Source: Flavobacteriales bacterium (GTDB lineage Bacteria > Bacteroidota > Bacteroidia > Flavobacteriales_E > Vicingaceae). Taken from it: a DNA stretch of 64,000 bases. The notes under the pieces were generated by a model. The model saw only the letters and a program-made list of their open reading frames with translations, did no database searches and was not told the origin of the DNA. Numbering within the stretch: position 1 is the stretch's first letter; every line of letters starts with the position of its first letter. A program made the translations under genes and the position numbers. The stretch spans positions 1 through 64,000 of the forward strand of contig JABTUP010000016.1 of assembly GCA_015075325.1 (NCBI GenBank). Direction: 5' to 3'. Shown piece by piece: positions 1 to 8,172 of this stretch.

Positions 1-361
1 CTATGTCTTGATTGATTGATCTGCTCTGAGGTTAAACGTTCTCCTATTACATTATACAATTCAATGGCTTTAGAATTATTATTTATAAGCTGAATTGTAA
101 CCACTCCGTTGGTTGGGTTTGGATAAACAATAGTATTATCATTAGTTTCTTTCTCTAAAATAGAGGTAGATATCCCTATTTTTACAAACTTATCTGCTGT
201 AGCATCTCCGCCTGCATCTGTAAATAAACCACCTACATATAAATCTCCTCCTGATGCAACAATTTTTCTAACGGTATTATTTAATCCTCCAGCAACAGCA
301 TTCCATGAGCTACCATCATATCTAGCTATATTATCTGCTTCAGTAATACCTTTAACATCAT
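1..361 (-). pseudogene. C-terminal fragment of a T9SS beta-propeller-like secreted protein, split by a transposon
   Basis: The minus strand has an open frame from 353 to the window edge. It holds one propeller-like repeat (DNIARYDGSSWNAV, DLYVGGLFTDAGG), a linker, and the start of a type IX secretion sorting domain (VYPNPTNGVVTIQL, IELYNVIGERL). It has no start codon of its own. The N-terminal part lies at 8994-9882. Joining base 8986 to base 353 keeps the frame and gives GGTFNDV followed by KGITEADNIARYDG, the same repeat unit as elsewhere in the protein. By comparison with the intact sorting domain of the 10049-11383 gene, about 30 residues lie beyond base 1. The sorting domain is also very similar at the DNA level to that neighbour, which suggests paralogy. 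Loss of the sorting signal should prevent export and surface attachment of the N-terminal product. Confidence 0.9.
354..361. repeat. Left target-site duplication of the transposon (AACATCAT)
   Basis: AACATCAT directly precedes the left inverted repeat and occurs again directly after the right one (8986-8993). Eight base pairs is the duplication size known for the IS1595 family. Confidence 0.95.
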
Positions 362-387
362 GGCGACTATCCCTTTAGATACAGAAA
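362..387 (+). repeat. Left terminal inverted repeat
   Basis: The 26 bases starting GGCGACTATCCC match the reverse complement of 8960-8985 without mismatch. GCGACTAT (364-371) also has an inverted copy ATAGTCGC at 397-404, so the left end can fold on itself. Confidence 0.95.
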
Positions 388-500
388 CACCATGTAATAG
401 TCGCTATTATATTTGATTTCATTGATAAAAATAGCGAAAAATACTTTTTATATAAAATCACAAACTCAATTAATTAACTTTGATACAGAAAAGTTGATTA

Positions 501-1418
501 ATGATACTATCCGATAAAGAAAAAGAAGAAGCTGCACAACTTTGTTTGTTTATTTTAAATACCACTTTTTTAAAGAAAGAAAAAGAGTTATTTTATAAAT
601 ATATTGAAGTATTAAATATTTCTGATTTAGAATATTTCTTAGATAATTTTTCATTCTTATACGAGAAAAACAATTCGATTGAGTTAGACACATTAAAATT
701 TAACGCTCGAATTGATACTGACCGATATTTTACCGAAGAGGAATTACAAGTATTGTTTGATTTCTTTCTTATAACACCTCGTATCGTTTCAATATACACA
801 GAAACCCTACGTCAAATAGGCTCTCTCGAAGATGTAATAAGACTTTACCATTCATATATAAATAATTTCAACAAGTTATTGGATAGATATTTCTCTACCA
901 TATCAACCGACGACCAAGAAATTAGAGCCATTGTACACGATTGGATTATTGATTTCAAAAACAGAATACAAAATATTAAAGAACAAATTGAATACAGTAA
1001 AAAGATAGCTGAAATACCAAAACAACCAACCTTTTTAGAGTGGAAAGGCAAACAAACCGAACTAAGTAGAATTTCAAAAAAGATAAGGAGTTTAGGATTT
1101 ACCAATAAACCTACTGATTTTGAAAAGGTGTTTACCGAAAAGAAACCAACGGAATGGTTGGGTAGCCATTATGTTTTAGCACATTTAATTTATTCTTTAG
1201 GCAATAAAACATTAGAAAATAAAAAAATATCAAGTTCTGATAGGTCTGGATATATGGCTGTAGCCTCATTGTATTTTACCGACTGCAATTGCGTTACGCT
1301 ATCGCACCTAAAAATTAACCTGAACGATTTATCTTACAAAGTAAGGCACTCAAAGTCTGAACACTCCGATATTAAAGCGATTGTAGATAATATCTTATCT
1401 GCACTTATCCAAAAATAA
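501..1418 (+). CDS. Unknown 305-aa transposon cargo protein
   Basis: I do not recognise this protein with confidence. It is mostly helical and charged, with no signal peptide or membrane segment. The stretch FLEWKGKQTELSRI followed by a predicted turn vaguely recalls the C-terminal half of RteC-like proteins of Bacteroides mobile elements, but the resemblance is weak. It is the first gene inside the left end of the transposon, on the same strand as the transposase. Nineteen bases near its 3' end (1282-1300) are repeated in inverted orientation downstream (1447-1465), so the 3' end of its mRNA could form a long stem. It could be an accessory transposition factor or a regulator. Confidence 0.7.
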   Translation: MILSDKEKEEAAQLCLFILNTTFLKKEKELFYKYIEVLNISDLEYFLDNFSFLYEKNNSIELDTLKFNARIDTDRYFTEEELQVLFDFFLITPRIVSIYTETLRQIGSLEDVIRLYHSYINNFNKLLDRYFSTISTDDQEIRAIVHDWIIDFKNRIQNIKEQIEYSKKIAEIPKQPTFLEWKGKQTELSRISKKIRSLGFTNKPTDFEKVFTEKKPTEWLGSHYVLAHLIYSLGNKTLENKKISSSDRSGYMAVASLYFTDCNCVTLSHLKINLNDLSYKVRHSKSEHSDIKAIVDNILSALIQK

Positions 1419-1521
1419 TAACCCGAAACTACAATTGGACTGCAACAGCGTAACGCAATTGCAGTTGTAAAAATCTGTATCATTCTTAACACCACTAACT
1501 TAGCCTTGCTATTTTACTGAT

Positions 1522-1595
1522 GGGGTGTTAGCGTGAGGTGGTTTACGCATATCTCTTGACAAGATAAGAGGCAGGTTCGATTCCTGTACGCTCCA
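1522..1595 (+). tRNA. tRNA-like gene inside the transposon, anticodon loop CTTGACA (apparent UGA)
   Basis: A complete cloverleaf can be drawn. The acceptor stem is GGGGTGT with ACGCTCC (two G-T pairs). The D arm is GCGT/ACGC around the familiar loop AGGTGGTT, and the anticodon stem is TATCT/AGATA. A 4-base variable loop is followed by the T arm GCAGG/CCTGT with loop TTCGATT, and the discriminator is A. CCA is not encoded, as usual in Bacteroidota. Read literally the anticodon is UGA (serine), but serine tRNAs need a long variable arm, and position 37 is C where a purine is normal. It may be a degenerate tRNA, a former integration target or a tRNA mimic. Confidence 0.5.
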
Positions 1596-1608
1596 CTTTA
1601 AAATAAAA

Positions 1609-1632
1609 AAGCCCTAAAAAAAATTAGGGCTT
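1609..1632. terminator. Hairpin after the tRNA-like gene
   Basis: AAGCCCTAA, a loop of six A, and TTAGGGCTT form a 9-bp stem. On the minus strand it is followed by a T-rich run. On the plus strand it lies 13 bases after the tRNA-like gene and may end or trim its transcript. Confidence 0.55.
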
Positions 1633-1635
1633 AGT

Positions 1636-1653
1636 TGTGATTATATAATCACA
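1636..1653. promoter_or_regulatory. 18-bp perfect palindrome upstream of the transposase
   Basis: TGTGATTATATAATCACA is a perfect palindrome 43 bases upstream of the transposase start. It is probably an operator or part of the transposase leader. ATCTCTTGACAA occurs just downstream (1658-1669) and also inside the tRNA-like gene (1551-1562). Confidence 0.4.
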
Positions 1654-1696
1654 GCACATCTCTTGACAATGAAACAAATTTAATAAAATATACCTT

Positions 1697-2719
1697 ATGA
1701 ACTTATCCGAACTTCAAAAAAAATTCAACACTCGCGAAAAATGTATTGCATTTTTAGAAAAGAAAAAATGGGGCGATAAACCTATTTCTCCTTTTACTGG
1801 AAAAACCAATGTAACCAAAAGAGCCAACTCTATTTATTACCATTGCAACGACACCAATAAAGATTTTACGGTATTAAAAGACACTATTTTTGAAGCCTCA
1901 AAACTACCATTACCAAAATGGTTTATGCTTATACACATTATGCTTTCGGCTAAAAAAGGTATTTCATCTTCTCAACTTGCTCGAACACTTGGCATAACCT
2001 ATAAAACTGCTTGGTATTCGGCTATGCGTGTGCGTTGTTGTATGGTTGACGACATGGAACTTTTAGAGGGTATTGTAGAAATGGACGAAACCTATATTGG
2101 TGGAAAACCCAAAAAGCGTTACGTAAAGGTTGACCCAAGTATTGCCAATATGTCGAGGGTTACACCCGAAAAAACAAGTTTTGGTAGAGGAACTAAAAAC
2201 AAAGTGGCTGTGGTGGGTATGGTTGAGCGTAGCGGAAGTAAACGAGTAGTAACAAAGGTGCTAAACAGCCTTTCTTCTCGTGAAATGATTGCCATGTTGA
2301 AAAAATACGTAGCAATGGATAAAACCGTTATGATGACTGACGAATATAGTTCGTACAAGCCTTTTGATGAATACGTACAACATTTAGCTGTAAATCATAG
2401 CAAACAATATGTACGCGATGGAATTATACACACCAACACCATTGAGGGTTTTTGGAGTATTATTAAAAATGGTATTCGTGGGCAATACCATGTGTTAAGC
2501 AAAAAGTACCTACCCTTTTATTTGGTAGAGTTCTCATACAAATACAACAACCGAAGCAACAAAAACACTTTTAACGAAACTATTGAAAAAGCTGTGGAAG
2601 AGGATAAATGTACGGTCAGCTACAAACCGAAAAAGAATGTTAAGCGAATTGTTTATAAACCGAAACGAAAAACTGCTAAAACAAAAGTGGTTAAGAAACG
2701 AGGCTATACTAAAAAATAA
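1697..2719 (+). CDS. IS1595 family (ISXO2-like) transposase
   Basis: This is the DDE enzyme expected to move the 362-8985 element. Visible landmarks are an N-terminal region equivalent to the family's zinc ribbon (about residues 15-65), a helix-turn-helix-like stretch (KKGISSSQLARTLGITYKTAW, residues 87-106) and the catalytic segments MDETYIGG (D130), MMTDEYSSY (D215) and HTNTIEGFWSIIK (E250). An IS1595-typical C-terminal segment and a very basic tail follow. The usual CxxC pairs of the zinc ribbon are mostly lost (SPFTG, YHCNDTNK), as I recall for other Bacteroidota members. At 340 aa it is full length and shows no frameshift, so it is probably active. The match of the 8-bp target duplication to this family supports the assignment. 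Confidence 0.93.
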   Translation: MNLSELQKKFNTREKCIAFLEKKKWGDKPISPFTGKTNVTKRANSIYYHCNDTNKDFTVLKDTIFEASKLPLPKWFMLIHIMLSAKKGISSSQLARTLGITYKTAWYSAMRVRCCMVDDMELLEGIVEMDETYIGGKPKKRYVKVDPSIANMSRVTPEKTSFGRGTKNKVAVVGMVERSGSKRVVTKVLNSLSSREMIAMLKKYVAMDKTVMMTDEYSSYKPFDEYVQHLAVNHSKQYVRDGIIHTNTIEGFWSIIKNGIRGQYHVLSKKYLPFYLVEFSYKYNNRSNKNTFNETIEKAVEEDKCTVSYKPKKNVKRIVYKPKRKTAKTKVVKKRGYTKK

Positions 2720-2800
2720 AGGGTTGGGGTTTTGTGAAATAAATATCTAATTACTTTTGATATAGATATTATTTGTATTTTTATTACAAAATATAGTTAT

Positions 2801-2944
2801 ATGAGTACTAATGAAAATAAGAATAACAAATCTAAATCTAGTTCTAAAAAATCTAATGTTAAATTGTTAGCTATTAAAAAAGCACAAACAACCAATGAAT
2901 TAGATAGACCTAAAATTCCAATAAAGACTAAAGATAAAAAGTAA
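2801..2944 (+). CDS. Small basic ORF, 47 aa
   Basis: The ORF runs from ATG at 2801 to TAA at 2944. The product is rich in Lys, Asn and Ser, starts MSTNENKNNK and ends KIPIKTKDKK. A second small ORF follows after 5 bases. The product has no recognisable domain and looks disordered. The tight pairing and the lack of anything else in this 330-bp gap make a small cargo gene plausible, but composition alone cannot prove coding. Confidence 0.4.
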   Translation: MSTNENKNNKSKSSSKKSNVKLLAIKKAQTTNELDRPKIPIKTKDKK

Positions 2945-2949
2945 ATAAT

Positions 2950-3063
2950 ATGGCAAAGCAAAATAATAATCCAAAACCTGTTGTTAAACCAACACAAAGA
3001 CCTAAACCATTAACAGAGGGTCAGACAATAAATGATAGACCTACTATTCGTCCTAAAAAATAA
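2950..3063 (+). CDS. Small basic Pro-rich ORF, 37 aa
   Basis: The ORF runs from ATG at 2950 to TAA at 3063. The product is Lys/Pro/Asn-rich (MAKQNNNPKPVVKPTQRPK). It starts 5 bases after the preceding ORF and overlaps the 3' end of the convergent membrane-protein gene by 11 bases. It resembles short disordered basic peptides rather than any domain. Confidence 0.4.
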   Translation: MAKQNNNPKPVVKPTQRPKPLTEGQTINDRPTIRPKK

Positions 3064-3526
3064 ATAAAGCTATTAGAACTAAGGATAGAAAAAATCCTAA
3101 ATACAAAGTAAATAATGAGTAATTATTAAATTCTACTGTTTTTTTAGATTGATTTTCTGAACTTAATAATATTTCGGTTGAAATTTCATTATTATTTTGA
3201 GGTTCATTAATTTTCTCCATTTCATTCATTGCCCATCTACGCTCTATATTGTGTGCTTCATGGGAAGAAAGTTGACTGAATATATTGAAAATAATTGAAG
3301 CTAAAAAGGAAACTATTGTTATAAAATATATTGAACTTATAGCCCAACAAGTATTATTACAAATAAGTTCTATTTTAGATAATAAACCAGCTATAGAACC
3401 CGAAGAAATAGATATAACTATCAAATCAACTCTTTGCATTGAATAGAACTTATTTTGCTCACAATTAACTTTGTAATCTTCAAGCATTTTATAAATTCTC
3501 TCTTCGCTTTTATCAATATCTCCCAT
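3053..3526 (-). CDS. Small membrane protein with about three transmembrane segments (157 aa)
   Basis: The N-terminal part is a charged helix (MGDIDKSEERIYKMLEDYKV). Two hydrophobic segments follow at about residues 34-50 and 62-85, then a cytoplasmic-looking charged stretch and a final hydrophobic segment at the C-terminus (YSLFTLYLGFFLSLVLIALF). This arrangement recalls SLATT-type proteins, which act as membrane effectors in some nucleotide-signalling defence systems, but no motif proves it. The gene lies 23 bases downstream of the NYN nuclease gene on the same strand, so the two are probably co-transcribed. Confidence 0.7.
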   Translation of the reverse strand: MGDIDKSEERIYKMLEDYKVNCEQNKFYSMQRVDLIVISISSGSIAGLLSKIELICNNTCWAISSIYFITIVSFLASIIFNIFSQLSSHEAHNIERRWAMNEMEKINEPQNNNEISTEILLSSENQSKKTVEFNNYSLFTLYLGFFLSLVLIALFIF

Positions 3527-3549
3527 AAATTATATCTTTAGTATTTGAG

Positions 3550-4209
3550 TTATTTATTTTCTTTTGGAAGCCATTTTTCAGGGCAATTCAAAATATAACC
3601 ATCCGTATTTGTTATTGATAATGGCATGATTGATTTTTTAAATTTTTGTTCATGGTTTTCTAACCTTATTACATTTGATGCTTTATTATTTAAATCAGAA
3701 GAAAAAATACCTGGTGGAAAAAATATAACAATCTTTATTAATGGGTTAATCTCTCTTGCTAAATCAATACATAAAGACAAATCACTATCAGCACAAAATA
3801 AAAATATGACATCACATTCATTTAAAGCTACATCTCTTATTATGTAAGAAGCTAAAGAAACATCTGTTTTCTTTTCTTCCCAATATTCAATTTTATAATT
3901 ATCTTTCTTTGAACAATTATTACACTCTACTCTTTTCCACTTATGTCTTTTTTTAAACTCCCCATAAGTAACATTAAATTTATCATTTAATTTATTAGCT
4001 TGAAGCCATTTATCTTGCCTATCTGATTTATCAGGGTCTTGTTGAATTGCAGTAAATAGCCTAACCTTATCTAGTTGTTGGTGTTTCCGTAAAAATAATT
4101 CAGAAAATTTAAATAAGTCTTGCCAATAATAATGTCGCCATTTTTTAGACCTAAGTGCTTCGTAATAGTTAAAACCATCAAAATAAGCTATAACTCTTTT
4201 TTTATCCAT
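3550..4209 (-). CDS. NYN/LabA-like PIN-fold nuclease (219 aa)
   Basis: This is a predicted metal-dependent RNase of the NYN group. The protein starts with the family strand and motif VIAYFDGFNYY (D11, N14). It has a conserved acidic helix KKTDVSLASYI (D116) and ends its core with FLFCADSDLSLCIDLA (D141, D143), so the acidic site appears complete. A CxxC pair (C96, C99) before the KTD helix is common in this family and may be part of a zinc knuckle. It is followed by the membrane-protein gene on the same strand. Its start lies just behind a strong hairpin plus T-rich run (4224-4246), so expression may depend on read-through. It is probably a defence or toxin nuclease; its substrate is unknown. 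Confidence 0.85.
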   Translation of the reverse strand: MDKKRVIAYFDGFNYYEALRSKKWRHYYWQDLFKFSELFLRKHQQLDKVRLFTAIQQDPDKSDRQDKWLQANKLNDKFNVTYGEFKKRHKWKRVECNNCSKKDNYKIEYWEEKKTDVSLASYIIRDVALNECDVIFLFCADSDLSLCIDLAREINPLIKIVIFFPPGIFSSDLNNKASNVIRLENHEQKFKKSIMPLSITNTDGYILNCPEKWLPKENK

Positions 4210-4223
4210 AACAATAAAAATAA

Positions 4224-4293
4224 AAGCCCTCTACATTTGAGGGCTTAAGCCTATGAATTTCCCATCATAGGGGTTAAAGAAATTAAATTTCTT
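4224..4293 (-). promoter_or_regulatory. Three-hairpin leader with intrinsic terminator in front of the NYN gene
   Basis: In transcription order on the minus strand there are three stems: AAGAAAT/ATTTCTT (4277-4293), CCTATGA/TCATAGG (4250-4271) and AAGCCCTC/GAGGGCTT (4224-4246). The last stem is followed by TTTTATTTTTATTG, the form of a Rho-independent terminator, 14 bases before the NYN start codon. The upstream 4295-4434 is AT-rich with no ORF, and contains the near-repeats AATAATACTAATT and ATTAATACTAATT. It could be attenuation, a small RNA, or a type III-like antitoxin RNA. Confidence 0.5.
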
Positions 4294-4434
4294 ATTACAA
4301 ATTTAATAATACTAATTAATTAAAAACTAAAATATACATACAATTTTTAACACATACTTGTTTATATTTAATTAAATAATTAAAAATCAAATTATTAATA
4401 CTAATTTTTATACCGAATAAAACTTCCTAAAACT

Positions 4435-5004
4435 TTACCTAAAACTTATATAATTCACAAAAAAAGACCTTATTATGGTATCGGTTTTAATCGGTTTTAG
4501 GCTTTTATTGTTGTACGAAATGGTTACAACAGAGTTTTCGTTGTTGATGCCTTTGCAAAACGAAAAACACAATTTTTCTATTTCAAAGGTATCTGTTTCT
4601 ACTTTGTATTTGTATGAGCCAATTTCTTTTTGCCCTATAAGTAAATATTTATGCTCTGGTCGGTTGGTTATTTTAAAATCAACCTCTTTGGTGGTGTAGA
4701 GTTTAAAAAATGCTTCACGACCTAGTATTTGGTTTGCTGAGAATTTTGAAATAATACTTCTACCGTTTTTTATCTCTACCTTGTTTCTCTCTTCAATCAA
4801 AAAGCCGTTTATTTCTTCAATGGCAAAAATGCTTTTCCAATGTTTGTAGCCCAAGCGTTGCAAAATTTCTAAATCGAACAGAATGTTATCAAGCGTTGTT
4901 TCATGGAACGCTGCAACCTCTTTTAATTGGTTGTATCGGTGTATGGGTATTTCGCATATCCAACACCTAATGCCTGTGCCAAAAAGGTTGATAATGGTTG
5001 ACAT
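4435..5004 (-). CDS. Unknown 189-aa protein downstream of the type IIG enzyme
   Basis: I do not recognise this family. The N-terminus contains CWIC (residues 14-17), followed by a helical segment and a beta-rich C-terminal half. There is no signal peptide or membrane segment. It begins 10 bases after the stop codon of the R-M gene, on the same strand, so it is almost certainly co-transcribed and may be a dedicated accessory such as a modulator or immunity factor for the enzyme. The 189-residue length and normal composition argue for a real protein. Confidence 0.75.
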   Translation of the reverse strand: MSTIINLFGTGIRCWICEIPIHRYNQLKEVAAFHETTLDNILFDLEILQRLGYKHWKSIFAIEEINGFLIEERNKVEIKNGRSIISKFSANQILGREAFFKLYTTKEVDFKITNRPEHKYLLIGQKEIGSYKYKVETDTFEIEKLCFSFCKGINNENSVVTISYNNKSLKPIKTDTIIRSFFVNYISFR

Positions 5005-5014
5005 TTGTAAAACA

Positions 5015-8000
5015 TTAGTTGATTGTGTTTTCTACCAATTCTATTTCGGTAGCCGTTAAACCATACAAATTATATACCAAGTTATCTATTTCCTTATCTG
5101 TTTTATCTATCTCTAATTTTAAGGCTTGAGCTTCTGCTTTTTTTAATTCAAAAACATCTAGCCACTCCATTTCTTGAATTTTAGTTAATGGCGTTAAACC
5201 ATTATCTTTAATAACCTTATTTAGTTCTTTTAAAAATTCTGGAAATGATAAATTATACCAGTTTTGTAGCTTGTTTGAAATCTTATTAAGATTTAGTTGG
5301 TATTTCAAATAAGAAATGAATTTTTCAGTAAATATTCGTTTTTCGTTAGATTTATCTGAAAGTGCTTTACATATATCTCCAATTTTTATTTGTTCTTCTT
5401 TGTCAATAATAGGTATTTTCAATAACTGAATATCAGTCATCATTATTTGAGGAAAAGCTTGTTCATTTGTTATCATTTTATTTCTTACTATGTAAGTTAA
5501 AAATTTTGAATTTAGAAGTGCTAATAAGTAACTTAATGAAATGTTGTTATTCTTTATAGAACATGAATACAGAGTGCTTTCTGTTAATGCAGGTTCATTT
5601 AGCATTACACAGCATAAATAATCTCCAGTTCTTCTAATTAGTATTCTTGGAAAAATTGAATGTTTTTCAAGTTTTTTAGTCCCACCCACTATTGTTAATT
5701 CGTTATAATCACAGTAAAATTTATTTTTTAAAACATATCTATCAATACAATTGCCTAACAAAAATATATTTGGGAAATTATCTTTATTTGATTCGTGGAT
5801 GTAATTAGACCTATCTTTTACCGCCATACCCTTAAATAAATCACATAAATCAGAAATATTAGGAAAGTTGATTGAATCGTATTTATCTAAAACAGGATTT
5901 ATAAAACTTGAAATCTTAAATATCTCTTTATTTTTATTCATTTTAAACTCCTCAAAACTTATTTTAGAGTCAACATCTTTTATATATTCAAAAATAACAC
6001 TACCTGTTGTTGCATCTTCAAAAACCCAATCATCAAAGTATAAAGCTTTGTAAATTTTACCGTACTTATTCATTGATAATACACAGTCGTTATAACTTCT
6101 TGTTTTTAAAAATCCCTCTGGTATAATAAATGAAACTAAAGACTTTTCTTTAACAATCCTAACGGCTAATTCATTAAATAAAGTGTAAATATTTTTTGAG
6201 TTTGCCGTTTTAACACTATCATAATTTTTAATATAAAAATTAATACTATCTATATCTGTATTTGCCTTAGTCATATTTAAGTAAGGTGGATTACCAATAA
6301 CTACATCAAACCCACCATTAGCAAATACGTGTGGAAACTCGTTTTCCCATTTAAAGGCTTTATCTCCTGCTACGGTTTTTACATCAATTAATGAGTTACC
6401 GCATTTAATGTTGTTGCTTAAATCGTTTAGTTTTCTGCGAGGTTGGGCTGTACGCAACCATAATGATAGTTTAGCAATTTCAACACTTTCTTCGTTAATA
6501 TCAACACCATAAATGTTTTTTTCTAATACAACATTTTCAATGTTCTGGAAAACAAAACTACTTCCAGTAATTGTTGATTGCAGTTCGTCTAAATATTTGT
6601 GTTCGTTAATTAAAAAAACAAGTGCTTGATTTAAAAATGCACCACTTCCACAAGCAGGGTCAACAATGGTTAATCCTAATAAATATTGTCTATATTCTTC
6701 TATTTTAGAGATTAGTTTATCGCCCTCAACCGAGAGTTTAGATTTTATTTTTTTAATACTAGTAGTAAATCCTACCCTTGTTTCAACTTGTATTTCTTGC
6801 TCTATGGTTCTAGGTGTTTTTAGGGTGTAGGTCTTATTGGTATCAACATCATTAATTCCTAATTCAATTTTCTTTTCATCACAAAGTTTTCCAACTGTGT
6901 TATCTACAATATACTTGGTAATATATTTTGGTGTGTAAAATATTCCATCCTTTTTTCGTTTTGTTTTTTGCTTATCCACACTATCGCCTTCAATTTCGGC
7001 TGTAATGTTTTCAATTTCATTGAGCGAGTTTTCAAAAATATGCCCCAATATGTTTACATCAACTTGGCTATCGAAATTATAAGTTGATAGTTGTTTGCTG
7101 TGTTTGTATAAAACATCATCATCAATTTTAATTATTTCGTCAAGTATTGGGTCGGGTTTAAATAAACCACCATTGTAAGCAAATATTTCTTCATTATCGG
7201 TTGTTCCTACCCTGCCTTTATCAAGGAAACTAAATTGCTTTTTATAAAAATCATATAAAGTCAAATCTAAACCATCGTTCTTGTAAGTTTCCCATTTACT
7301 AAGTATGTTTTGATTAAAATTTGGAGCTAATAAGGAAGTATCTTCTGCAAATAAAATAAACAAAAACCTATCTAATAGTTTTTGGGTTTTCTTAAACAAG
7401 GTTAGTTTAATACCTTTTTCGGTATGCTCTTTTAAAAGTTGATTTTGTAGGTTATTCTTTTTTATATTAAGGTAAAGTTCATCTCTAAATGCGGTGTAAT
7501 CTTTATAAAACTTTGAAGTTATCTGTTTTTCTTCCGAAATAGAACTTTCTTTTATTTTTAAAGGTAAATCGCTTAAAATATTATCTTTAGCTAAACATAA
7601 GTAGAACAAAGAAAAATCTTCCCTAGTCATGTTAAACAATGAAAATTCTTCTTTATTTACGCTGTCGTTAATATAGAACTGAACCTTATCGAAATTTGAA
7701 ACAATTACATATTTACAAGTGCTATGATTATGTTTGTAATTAAATGCTTGGTCTTTTGCTAAGTCTAAATTTTTTGTAGCGGTAGATTTTAGTTCCACAA
7801 CCCCCATTATTTCTTCTTTTGCATTTAAAATTGCTCCATCAGCTTTTTTTGAATCAGATACATTTTTTTGTTCAACCTTAAAATTAAAACCTTTGGTAGG
7901 TCGCAATGTGTAACCTAGTACATTGATGAAAATATCGTTAAAAAAACCAGTTTGATATTCCTCTTCTTTTAATTTTTTAATTTCTTCAACTTTTACTGAA

Positions 8001-8125
8001 TCATATATCTTTTTAAACCTTATGTATGCCTTTTCAACAACATCTTTATTCTGTTGGTTTAAATAACTTTTAAGTACAGACTTCTGAAATAATCCCATTT
8101 TACCATTAATTTTAAGCGTATGCAA
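5015..8125 (-). CDS. Type IIG restriction-modification enzyme, Eco57I-like (1036 aa)
   Basis: A single chain joins nuclease, methyltransferase and specificity functions. The N-terminal nuclease shows a PD-(D/E)xK pattern (D96 in ADGAIL, E111 and K113 in VVELKS). A helical linker leads to GIFYTPKYITKYIVD (about residue 394) and the adenine methyltransferase motifs: motif I DPACGSGAF (489-497) and motif IV NPPY (612-615). The C-terminal third carries a TaqI/Eco57I-like target-recognition region (LKIPIIDKEEQIKIGDIC) and a coiled coil. The enzyme would methylate one DNA strand at N6-adenine and cut unmodified DNA. It is complete and is the main cargo of the transposon. The N-terminal nuclease separates it from stand-alone PglX-type methylases. 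Confidence 0.9.
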   Translation of the reverse strand: MHTLKINGKMGLFQKSVLKSYLNQQNKDVVEKAYIRFKKIYDSVKVEEIKKLKEEEYQTGFFNDIFINVLGYTLRPTKGFNFKVEQKNVSDSKKADGAILNAKEEIMGVVELKSTATKNLDLAKDQAFNYKHNHSTCKYVIVSNFDKVQFYINDSVNKEEFSLFNMTREDFSLFYLCLAKDNILSDLPLKIKESSISEEKQITSKFYKDYTAFRDELYLNIKKNNLQNQLLKEHTEKGIKLTLFKKTQKLLDRFLFILFAEDTSLLAPNFNQNILSKWETYKNDGLDLTLYDFYKKQFSFLDKGRVGTTDNEEIFAYNGGLFKPDPILDEIIKIDDDVLYKHSKQLSTYNFDSQVDVNILGHIFENSLNEIENITAEIEGDSVDKQKTKRKKDGIFYTPKYITKYIVDNTVGKLCDEKKIELGINDVDTNKTYTLKTPRTIEQEIQVETRVGFTTSIKKIKSKLSVEGDKLISKIEEYRQYLLGLTIVDPACGSGAFLNQALVFLINEHKYLDELQSTITGSSFVFQNIENVVLEKNIYGVDINEESVEIAKLSLWLRTAQPRRKLNDLSNNIKCGNSLIDVKTVAGDKAFKWENEFPHVFANGGFDVVIGNPPYLNMTKANTDIDSINFYIKNYDSVKTANSKNIYTLFNELAVRIVKEKSLVSFIIPEGFLKTRSYNDCVLSMNKYGKIYKALYFDDWVFEDATTGSVIFEYIKDVDSKISFEEFKMNKNKEIFKISSFINPVLDKYDSINFPNISDLCDLFKGMAVKDRSNYIHESNKDNFPNIFLLGNCIDRYVLKNKFYCDYNELTIVGGTKKLEKHSIFPRILIRRTGDYLCCVMLNEPALTESTLYSCSIKNNNISLSYLLALLNSKFLTYIVRNKMITNEQAFPQIMMTDIQLLKIPIIDKEEQIKIGDICKALSDKSNEKRIFTEKFISYLKYQLNLNKISNKLQNWYNLSFPEFLKELNKVIKDNGLTPLTKIQEMEWLDVFELKKAEAQALKLEIDKTDKEIDNLVYNLYGLTATEIELVENTIN

Positions 8126-8172
8126 TTTAGCAAATTATTTGAGATTTATAAATTAAAGTTTAAACTTGTGAT

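Noticed and set aside
1636..1653. CRP-type binding site
   Set aside because: The half-sites TGTGA/TCACA are spaced 8 bases apart instead of 6, and the host group uses other regulators. Kept only as an unnamed palindrome.
1658..1669. Second tRNA gene at the repeated ATCTCTTGACAA
   Set aside because: Only the anticodon-arm sequence is repeated; no other stems can be drawn around it.
4224..4293. Known riboswitch in front of the NYN gene
   Set aside because: The stems do not match any riboswitch consensus I know, and the gene is not metabolic.
5015..8125. PglX of a BREX system
   Set aside because: The protein has an N-terminal PD-(D/E)xK nuclease and no BREX neighbours, so a type IIG enzyme fits better.
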